Notes under the pieces: generated by a model
What the model was told of the DNA's origin: nothing
What the model saw: only the letters and a program-made list of their open reading frames with translations
The model's database searches: none
Made by a program: the position numbers and the translations under genes
Part shown: piece after piece, positions 1 through 4,782 of the stretch
Layout: each line of letters begins with the position of its first letter
Position numbering within the stretch: the stretch's first letter is position 1
Assembly: GCA_027483785.1 (NCBI GenBank)
Contig: JAIXTU010000170.1
Coordinates: 1-6,027, forward strand
Source: Flavobacterium sp.
Lineage (GTDB): Bacteria > Bacteroidota > Bacteroidia > Flavobacteriales > Flavobacteriaceae
Direction: 5' to 3'
DNA length: 6,027 nt

Positions 1-129
1 TTCACGGAGCTAAACAATTGCGGCTGAAAATTCTTTTTTCCTTGCATCTTTAAATTTACTAAAAATACTGCAAAGGCACAAAGATTTATGTGTATTTTTA
101 CGTTGTGCAACAGGCACAGGCGTATCACG

Positions 130-220
130 CAATTGCGAATTTTGTGCAAACCGAGCGTGGATTGCTTCGCTAAAATTATTATCTTAGTGAGGTAAAAGAA
201 TGCTCCGCAATTCGCAACTG
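130..220. repeat. Imperfect inverted repeat in the non-coding left flank
   Basis: Positions 130-141 and 209-220 are inverted complements at 11 of 12 positions, including the perfect 9-base core TTGCGAATT / AATTCGCAA (133-141 / 209-217). They are separated by 67 bases. A 10-base palindrome, CGCAATTGCG, sits at 128-137, overlapping the left arm. The whole stretch 1-261 has no convincing gene on either strand; an in-frame stop at 253-255 closes the frame of the gene that starts at 262. The repeat lies just before an AT-rich and possibly acquired gene, so it could be a recombination-site stem, a remnant of a mobile element, or chance. No transposase or integrase is present to decide between these. 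Confidence 0.4.
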
Positions 221-261
221 ATGTTAAGCGGCGGAACCTTAGACGGCATTTTTGAGAACTT

Positions 262-942
262 ATGAGTAAACGAGATGATATATTCATAGCACTGTCTGGT
301 AAAGACGATTCATTCACAATTGACTATTCGAATAAGATATTTGATAATTTAAAAGAACTTAATAGTAAAGAAGAAAAGTATTTTATATACTGTGTGATAA
401 CTGCTTTCCTATATTACTTAATTCTCAATAAAGTATCTATCGGACCAATAGATATTGGACCTATTACACTCAATGATGTTTCAGTAGTTGCAAAATTTTT
501 GCCAGTAGTTTTTATTTATTTAATATTTAATTTGAGAACTATTACAAGTCATAAAAAAGATGTGCTTTTTACTATTAAGACTTTATCCGAAGTCACTTTA
601 AATCAAGCTATTTTAGATCCAAAACTCAAAGAATTTGGAAACAGTTTTGTGACAAGAACATATTTACCATACTCCTTTTCAAATGCTGTTTCTAAAATTC
701 TTCCAAATGGAAAAATAAATATTATAGAAGCTTTAATTGGTTTTCCATTATTGTTGCCAATATTATTGATTGGGCTTCTTCCACATATAGTCGTTGTAAT
801 AATGTTAATCGATTTATGCAACAATCAAATGGAAGAAACTTTTGGAATAATTTCATTTTGGTTAACACTTTGGAGTTATTTATTAATGATCTTTTTCATT
901 GTAAAAGAAGTACTTGTTTCTAAATCAGAAAACGTCGTATAA
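262..942 (+). CDS. Hypothetical multi-pass membrane protein, AT-rich gene
   Basis: I do not recognise this 226-residue protein. It has a charged, hydrophilic N-terminus (about 1-38), then hydrophobic stretches at about 41-57, 74-92, 158-185 (long enough for one or two passes) and 194-215. A more polar stretch of about 65 residues (93-157) lies between the second and third. There is no signal peptide and no catalytic motif that I can name. The ATG at 262 is the first start after an in-frame stop at 253-255, and no clear ribosome binding site precedes it. Two lines counted by hand gave 23% and 32% G+C, against 37% and 53% for lines in the ammonia-lyase and purA genes, so base and codon use differ from the neighbours. 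This suggests horizontal acquisition. It is the only gene in its segment, with non-coding DNA on both sides. I am fairly sure it is a real gene because of its length and coherent membrane pattern, but its function is unknown. Confidence 0.75.
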   Translation: MSKRDDIFIALSGKDDSFTIDYSNKIFDNLKELNSKEEKYFIYCVITAFLYYLILNKVSIGPIDIGPITLNDVSVVAKFLPVVFIYLIFNLRTITSHKKDVLFTIKTLSEVTLNQAILDPKLKEFGNSFVTRTYLPYSFSNAVSKILPNGKINIIEALIGFPLLLPILLIGLLPHIVVVIMLIDLCNNQMEETFGIISFWLTLWSYLLMIFFIVKEVLVSKSENVV

Positions 943-988
943 CATTAGTAACCGTTGGCCAACCGCGTTTCTCCAGCAACTTTCTCGG

Positions 989-1032
989 AATAACCTGAAC
1001 TTCGCAAAGTCTCCCGACTTAGAGGTTATTTT
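989..1032 (+). terminator. Terminator-like nested hairpin downstream of the membrane-protein gene
   Basis: An 8-base outer stem, AATAACCT (989-996) with AGGTTATT (1023-1030), encloses a 5-base inner stem, AAGTC (1007-1011) with GACTT (1016-1020), around a TCCC loop. The 3' side runs into a T-rich stretch (TTATTTT, 1026-1032). It starts 46 bases after the stop codon at 942, where a terminator for that gene would be expected. The outer stem is A/T-rich, the 10-base bulge at 997-1006 is unusual, and the T-run overlaps the stem, so this is not a classic intrinsic terminator. Confidence 0.35.
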
Positions 1033-1123
1033 AAAAGACACACAAACTTTAAACCACCTTCAAAAAGATAAACCATCGCCCATAACGCAAATCTCAATGT
1101 ACGTATTTTAAACACGTATTTCC

Positions 1124-1258
1124 GGGTGAGCGACAGCAGCGGTATCCTTTTAGGCGCTACTGAATTTCCAGTATTTTTTCGCCTAAAAGATTTAGCGAAT
1201 GGCGCGACGGCGCTGCGGTGAAACGTTTGCGAAGCGTATGATTGCAGCGCCGGCACCC
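1124..1258 (+). ncRNA. Candidate structured RNA with three-way-junction fold, similar to a flavobacterial intergenic element
   Basis: Three sets of complementary segments nest into one fold. P1 closes it: GGGTG (1124-1128) with CACCC (1254-1258). P2 pairs TTTTAGGCG (1148-1156) with CGCCTAAAA (1180-1188) and contains a small hairpin, TACTG (1158-1162) with CAGTA (1169-1173). P3 pairs 1208-1219 with 1241-1252 (12 pairs, two of them G-U) and contains a second hairpin, 1223-1228 with 1232-1237. Two unpaired strands, 1129-1147 and 1189-1207, join the helices. The G-U pairs (1217-1243, 1218-1242, 1226-1234) would be A-C mismatches in the opposite transcript, which favours the plus strand. From memory, the joining strand AGCGGTATCCTTTT and the later AAAAGATTTAGCGAA resemble an element repeated between genes in many Flavobacteriia, possibly the Rfam motif called Flavo-1; I could not check this. 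I see no clear promoter or U-tract. It might instead be a DNA-level repeat. Confidence 0.5.
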
Positions 1259-1285
1259 CCAAAAAATTCCATGAAAGCAAAGTAG

Positions 1286-1972
1286 CTATCCCTCAAAAAT
1301 ATCTCCATCGGGATAGGGTGCGCGAATTTTCACTTCGGTTTTGGCAACGGGATGCACAAATTGCAACTGCCGAGCATGTAAACTGATGCCGCCGTTGGGG
1401 TTTGAGCGTTTGGCACCGTATTTTAAATCGCCTTTAATAACCATACCACAGGCAGCCAATTGCGCACGAATTTGATGATGCCTGCCCGTTTCTAGCTGAA
1501 TTTCCAATAAACTGTAATTCGTAAACGAGCGAATTAACTTGTAATGTAAAACGGCTTTTTTGCTGTTACTAACCTCTTTTTCAAAGGCTTTACTTGTGTT
1601 ATTTTTTTCGTTACGAACCAAAAAATGCGTTAATGTAGCGGCTTCTTGTTGTGGCTTTCCTTCGATTAAACAATGGTAAACTTTCTCCGTTTCGCGGCTG
1701 CTAAACAGGGCATTCATTCGAGCCAAAGCCTTCGACGTTCGCGCAAAAACAACTACACCCGAAGTGGGTCGATCTAGCCGATGCACCACACCCGCAAACA
1801 CCGCGCCTGGTTTATCGTATTTAGTAGCAATGTAATTTTTGACCGCATCGAGTAAAGTCTCGTCGCCGGTTTTATCGCCTTGAACTAAATCGCCACAACG
1901 CTTGTTAACCGCCAATAAATGATTGTCTTCGAACATAACCTGCAAGTTCGAACCGTCGGCAGCCGTTTTCAT
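1286..1972 (-). CDS. RluA-family RNA pseudouridine synthase, short form without S4 domain
   Basis: This 228-residue cytoplasmic enzyme is predicted to convert specific uridines in rRNA or tRNA to pseudouridine. The RluA-family signature HRLDRPTSG is at 64-72, with Asp67 as the expected catalytic aspartate. The second family motif, GRHHQIR, is at 163-169 and is followed by KYGA at 184-187. The N-terminal S4 RNA-binding domain of RluC and RluD is absent: the protein enters the catalytic fold at about residue 12 (MFEDNHLLAVNK), as in short RluA-like enzymes. The start ATG at 1972 overlaps the panB stop codon by one base (TAATG), suggesting co-transcription and translational coupling; an internal Met13 is a weaker alternative start. 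The family is certain, but the RNA target cannot be read from sequence, so I give no symbol. Confidence 0.93.
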   Translation of the reverse strand: MKTAADGSNLQVMFEDNHLLAVNKRCGDLVQGDKTGDETLLDAVKNYIATKYDKPGAVFAGVVHRLDRPTSGVVVFARTSKALARMNALFSSRETEKVYHCLIEGKPQQEAATLTHFLVRNEKNNTSKAFEKEVSNSKKAVLHYKLIRSFTNYSLLEIQLETGRHHQIRAQLAACGMVIKGDLKYGAKRSNPNGGISLHARQLQFVHPVAKTEVKIRAPYPDGDIFEG

Positions 1973-2790
1973 TAATACTGTTCTCCGGCGTTTGGAAAAT
2001 CAACGGCTTTAACGTCGGCGACATATTGCGAGATCGCTGCCGTCATTTGGTCGTATAAGTTGAGGTATCTGCGTAAAAACCGTGGTGAAAACTCATTATT
2101 CATGCCCAACATATCGTGAATTACGAGCACCTGACCATCGACATCGCTTCCCGCACCAATACCAATTACCGGAATGCTGATACTTTCGGCAACACGTTTG
2201 GCTAGTTCTGCTGGTATTTTTTCGCAAACTAGTGCAAAGCAACCAAGCTTTTCGAGCATGATCGCGTCTTCAATCAGTTTTTCGGCTTCGGCATTTTCTT
2301 TAGCACGTACGCTATACGTTCCGAACTTATAAATGGATTGTGGCGTTAAACCTAAATGTCCCATGACGGGAATTCCAGCGTTCAAAATTTTCTTGATCGA
2401 ATCTTTAATTTCGCGTCCGCCTTCGAGTTTTACCGCATGGCCACCGCTTTCTTTCATGATGCGTATGGCCGAACGCAAGGCTTCTTTCGAATCGGACTGG
2501 TAACTTCCAAAAGGTAAATCAACAACTACTAACGCGCGATTGATGGCACGTACGACCGACGAAGCATGGTATATCATTTGATCCAAGGTAATCGGAAGTG
2601 TGGTTTCGTGGCCTGCCATGACGTTACTAGCCGAATCGCCAACCAAAATTACGTCGATGCCCGCTGAATCTACGATTTTGGCCATGGTAAAATCGTAGGC
2701 AGTGAGCATGGAAATTTTTTCGCCCTGACTTTTCATTTCAATCAGCGAACGGGTGGTAATTCGTTTGTAGTCTTTTTTAGCAACCGACAT
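1972..2790 (-). CDS. panB: 3-methyl-2-oxobutanoate hydroxymethyltransferase (ketopantoate synthase)
   Basis: PanB transfers a hydroxymethyl group from 5,10-methylenetetrahydrofolate to 3-methyl-2-oxobutanoate, giving 2-dehydropantoate, the first committed step towards pantothenate and coenzyme A. The 272-residue length is normal for this cytoplasmic TIM-barrel enzyme. Visible motifs are LTAYDF (29-34), VGDSASNVMAG (50-60), VVDLPFGSY (89-97), KLEGG (121-125), PVMGHLGLTPQS (141-152), CEKIP (189-193) and IPVIGIGAG (206-214). By comparison with the E. coli enzyme, the Mg2+ ligands should be Asp52, Asp91 and Glu123, and the general base Glu190. I chose the ATG at 2790 (MSVAKKDY). A TTG at 2811 would add seven residues, but it lies inside a likely promoter box and the extension is not typical of the family. 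The gene is followed by the pseudouridine synthase gene with a one-base overlap and diverges from the secreted-protein gene. Confidence 0.96.
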   Translation of the reverse strand: MSVAKKDYKRITTRSLIEMKSQGEKISMLTAYDFTMAKIVDSAGIDVILVGDSASNVMAGHETTLPITLDQMIYHASSVVRAINRALVVVDLPFGSYQSDSKEALRSAIRIMKESGGHAVKLEGGREIKDSIKKILNAGIPVMGHLGLTPQSIYKFGTYSVRAKENAEAEKLIEDAIMLEKLGCFALVCEKIPAELAKRVAESISIPVIGIGAGSDVDGQVLVIHDMLGMNNEFSPRFLRRYLNLYDQMTAAISQYVADVKAVDFPNAGEQY

Positions 2791-2808
2791 AGCACAAAAT
2801 TTAAGTCG

Positions 2809-2816
2809 CAAAGTTA
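2809..2816 (-). promoter_or_regulatory. Bacteroidetes -7 promoter box (TAACTTTG) for panB
   Basis: Read on the minus strand, the bases are TAACTTTG, an exact match to the Bacteroidetes -7 consensus TAnnTTTG. It ends 18 bases before the panB ATG at 2790, so a transcript starting a few bases after the box would have a leader of roughly 15 bases. I found no clear TTG or TTTG -33 element at the expected distance (about 19-21 bases upstream). The promoter would serve panB and the coupled pseudouridine synthase gene. Confidence 0.55.
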
Positions 2817-2873
2817 GCTAAATCGCAGTATTGTGACCTTAAAACTCAGGTTTAAAATTTCAAGCTATTAAGA

Positions 2874-2881
2874 TATATTTG
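2874..2881 (+). promoter_or_regulatory. Bacteroidetes -7 promoter box (TATATTTG) for the secreted-protein gene
   Basis: TATATTTG matches the Bacteroidetes -7 consensus TAnnTTTG exactly and lies 17 bases upstream of the ATG at 2899. A weak -33 candidate, TTTA at 2851-2854, is 19 bases upstream of the box. A transcript starting near 2885 would have a leader of about 14 bases. Together with the oppositely oriented box at 2809-2816, it makes the 2791-2898 interval a divergent promoter region. Confidence 0.5.
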
Positions 2882-2898
2882 CCGAAAGTACTACTCTT

Positions 2899-3342
2899 AT
2901 GAAAAAGTTGTTTTTGTTTGCCGTCTTGTTTGTGAGTTCGGCGTCGTTTGCGCAAGATTCGGCTAGTCCGGAGAAAATTGTCGAATGGTTTTTTTCCGGT
3001 TTGAATCAGAAAATGCCTGCTATTATGCGTCCGTTATTACTAAACGACAAAGTAAATTTTGATACCATGTTGTTTGTGAACGGCGAACCTAAAGTGATTT
3101 CAAAAACTGCCAACGAAGTATTGGACGAGTTTTCGAGTATTCCTGAAAATATCAAGTTAGAGGAGCGTATTTCTAATGTGCAAGTTCGCGATTACGGGCA
3201 AACTGCCGACGTGCATATGGATTACGAGTTTTATGTGAATGATACTTTGCAACACACCGGACGTAACTACTTTTTTCTTGTAGTTGTTGATGGGCAATGG
3301 AAGATATCACATGTGTACGACACGCGAATGTCTTTGAAATAA
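2899..3342 (+). CDS. Small secreted protein, probable NTF2-like (lumazine-binding/SnoaL-type) fold
   Basis: The 147-residue product starts with a clear Sec signal peptide: MKK, a hydrophobic core (residues 4-12), then SSASFA, with likely cleavage after Ala18 leaving Gln19 as the new N-terminus. There is no lipobox cysteine, so a soluble periplasmic or exported protein is expected. The mature part (about 22-145) fits the NTF2-like pattern: an N-terminal helix (SPEKIVEWFFSGLNQ), a middle segment of helices and short strands, then alternating strands ending in NYFFLVVVDGQWKISHVYDT, where the 'G-W-K-I' ending is typical of SnoaL/lumazine-binding-like proteins. I see no catalytic residues to assign and infer a ligand-binding or unknown role. 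The gene diverges from panB and converges on the serine ammonia-lyase gene with three bases between stop codons. I am confident of the gene and moderately confident of the fold. Confidence 0.85.
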   Translation: MKKLFLFAVLFVSSASFAQDSASPEKIVEWFFSGLNQKMPAIMRPLLLNDKVNFDTMLFVNGEPKVISKTANEVLDEFSSIPENIKLEERISNVQVRDYGQTADVHMDYEFYVNDTLQHTGRNYFFLVVVDGQWKISHVYDTRMSLK

Positions 3343-3345
3343 CAG

Positions 3346-4770
3346 TTAGCAGTCGGCAATATTAACTGCAATTGCTAATCCACCTTCGGAAGTTTCTTTG
3401 TATTTGGAATTCATGTCTTTGGCGGTTTGCCACATGGTATTGATGACCTTATCCAAAGGAACTTTTGCGTTTTTAGCATCGGTTTCTAAAGCGAGTTCGG
3501 CGGCGTTGATCGCTTTGATGGCACCCATAGTGTTTCGCTCGATGCACGGAATTTGTACCAAACCACCGATCGGATCGCAGGTTAATCCCAAATGATGTTC
3601 CATGGCAATTTCTGCTGCCATGAGAACTTGCTCAGGTGATCCGCCCATTAATTCGCACAAAGCAGCAGCTGCCATTGCAGAGGATACGCCAATTTCGGCC
3701 TGACATCCACCCATTGCTGCTGAAATCGTAGCGCCTTTTTTGAAGATACTTCCCACTTCGCCCGCAACCATTAGGAATTTTTTCACTTCATCGTCGCCGG
3801 CTTGGTGGTTTTCAATAACCATATAATACATAAGAACAGCAGGAATCACACCAGCCGATCCGTTTGTAGGAGCTGTAACCACGCGACCTAAAGCAGCATT
3901 TACCTCATTTACAGCGAGCGCAAAACAAGATACCCATTTTAAAATTTGCCGGAATTTCACTTCCGTTTTTCGAATGGTTTGAAGCCACTCCTGCGGATTA
4001 TTGTACTGTCCGTTGCCCATTAAATTATGATGCATATCAAACGCACGACGCTTTACATTCAAGCCTCCTGGTAAAATTCCATCAGTGTGGCAGCCAATGT
4101 ACATGCATTCAAGCATGGTATTCCAAATACGCATTAATTCACTATGAACTTCCGTTTCGGGGCGCATGGATATCTCGTTGGCGTAAACGATCTCTGAAAT
4201 TTTTAATTGGTTTTCAGTACAATAGTTCAATAACTCAACAGCAGTATCAATCGGGTAGGGGAATGCACATTTAAAATCGATTCCGCTTTCAGCACTTTGT
4301 TCTTCTTTAACAACAAATCCGCCACCGATGGAGTAAAAAGTTGAAGCATACGAATCACTATTTTCTTTAAAAGCAGTGAATGTAAGTCCGTTTGCGTGAA
4401 ATGGAAGGAAGTTCTTATGAAATACAATATCTGAAAGAAATGAAAATCCGATTTTCTTCTCATTTCCCAGCTGCAAAGTCTGGCTGTTTTGGATGTCTGC
4501 AATGATACTTCCGATGTTTTCAACGGGAATATACTCTGGGTCTTGGCCGCTCAATCCGAGCATAACCGCTAAATCGGTGGCGTGTCCTTTGCCAGTTAGA
4601 GAAAGAGAGCCGTATAAATCAACTTTCACGGCAAAGGTTTCGGCAAAGAAGCTATTGGCGCGAATTTCACTTAAAAACTTTTCGGCAGCACGCCAAGGCC
4701 CAAGTGTGTGCGAGCTTGAAGGCCCGACACCAACTTTGAGCATATCGAAAACAGAAATGCACTTATCCAT
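3346..4770 (-). CDS. sdaA: L-serine ammonia-lyase, single-chain [4Fe-4S] type
   Basis: This cytoplasmic enzyme deaminates L-serine to pyruvate and ammonia using an oxygen-sensitive [4Fe-4S] cluster instead of PLP. At 474 residues it is the fused form, with the beta domain (about 1-160, opening with FDMLKVGVGPSSSHTLGP at 8-25) and the catalytic alpha domain (about 185-474) in one chain. The three cluster cysteines should be Cys356 (GGCQAEIG), Cys398 (LTCDP) and Cys409 (IPCIERN); their 42- and 11-residue spacing equals that of the Legionella pneumophila enzyme. The last residue is Cys474, matching the family's C-terminal cysteine that folds into the active site as a fourth ligand. TAPTNGSAG is at 299-307. 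The ATG at 4770 gives the standard family N-terminus, with no Shine-Dalgarno sequence. The gene follows purA by nine bases on the same strand and may have its own promoter. It lacks the separate sdaAA/sdaAB split of many Firmicutes. Confidence 0.96.
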   Translation of the reverse strand: MDKCISVFDMLKVGVGPSSSHTLGPWRAAEKFLSEIRANSFFAETFAVKVDLYGSLSLTGKGHATDLAVMLGLSGQDPEYIPVENIGSIIADIQNSQTLQLGNEKKIGFSFLSDIVFHKNFLPFHANGLTFTAFKENSDSYASTFYSIGGGFVVKEEQSAESGIDFKCAFPYPIDTAVELLNYCTENQLKISEIVYANEISMRPETEVHSELMRIWNTMLECMYIGCHTDGILPGGLNVKRRAFDMHHNLMGNGQYNNPQEWLQTIRKTEVKFRQILKWVSCFALAVNEVNAALGRVVTAPTNGSAGVIPAVLMYYMVIENHQAGDDEVKKFLMVAGEVGSIFKKGATISAAMGGCQAEIGVSSAMAAAALCELMGGSPEQVLMAAEIAMEHHLGLTCDPIGGLVQIPCIERNTMGAIKAINAAELALETDAKNAKVPLDKVINTMWQTAKDMNSKYKETSEGGLAIAVNIADC

Positions 4771-4774
4771 GACG

Positions 4775-4782
4775 CAAAGTTA
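4775..4782 (-). promoter_or_regulatory. Possible leaderless promoter (-7 box TAACTTTG) for sdaA overlapping the purA stop
   Basis: On the minus strand the bases read TAACTTTG, an exact TAnnTTTG match, and its first three bases are the purA stop codon. Only four bases separate the box from the sdaA ATG at 4770. With the usual box position around -7, transcription would begin at about the A of the ATG, giving a leaderless mRNA. No convincing -33 TTTG is visible upstream inside purA, so chance occurrence or read-through from purA are real alternatives. Confidence 0.4.

Larger units (their letters stand above)
943..1285. other. Non-coding interval between the membrane-protein gene and the pseudouridine synthase gene
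   Basis: This stretch of about 340 bases separates two genes whose 3' ends face each other. I see no credible gene in it: the open frames crossing it on both strands read through strong inverted repeats and give protein of no recognisable family. It holds a perfect 10-base palindrome (GTTGGCCAAC, 954-963), a terminator-like hairpin (989-1032), an 8-base direct repeat ACGTATTT (1101-1108 and 1114-1121), and the structured element at 1124-1258. The first and last items are the likely boundary features of the AT-rich insert on the left and the housekeeping region on the right. Confidence 0.7.

Noticed and set aside
137..144. GAATTTTG as a -7 box for the membrane-protein gene
   Set aside because: It misses the first consensus base, no -33 TTG lies at a suitable distance (the nearest, at 103-105, is 31 bases away), and it would leave a leader of over 100 bases.
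954..963. Perfect palindrome GTTGGCCAAC as an operator or an integron core site
   Set aside because: GTTGGCC does not fit GTTRRRY, a 10-base palindrome can arise by chance, and no regulator or second copy is present to support operator function.
914..1111. Plus-strand open frame of 65 codons at the end of the membrane-protein gene
   Set aside because: It overlaps the end of the real gene in another frame, runs through the terminator-like hairpin, and gives low-complexity polar protein with no recognisable features.
1026..1280. Minus-strand open frame of 84 codons across the structured element
   Set aside because: It reads through the strong stems at 1148-1252, resembles no protein family I know, and is better explained as an accidental frame across a non-coding element.
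2791..2811. Seven-residue N-terminal extension of panB from a TTG start at 2811
   Set aside because: The TTG forms the end of an exact -7 promoter box (TAACTTTG), the extension MRLKFCA is not typical of PanB, and an ATG at 2790 gives the normal family start.
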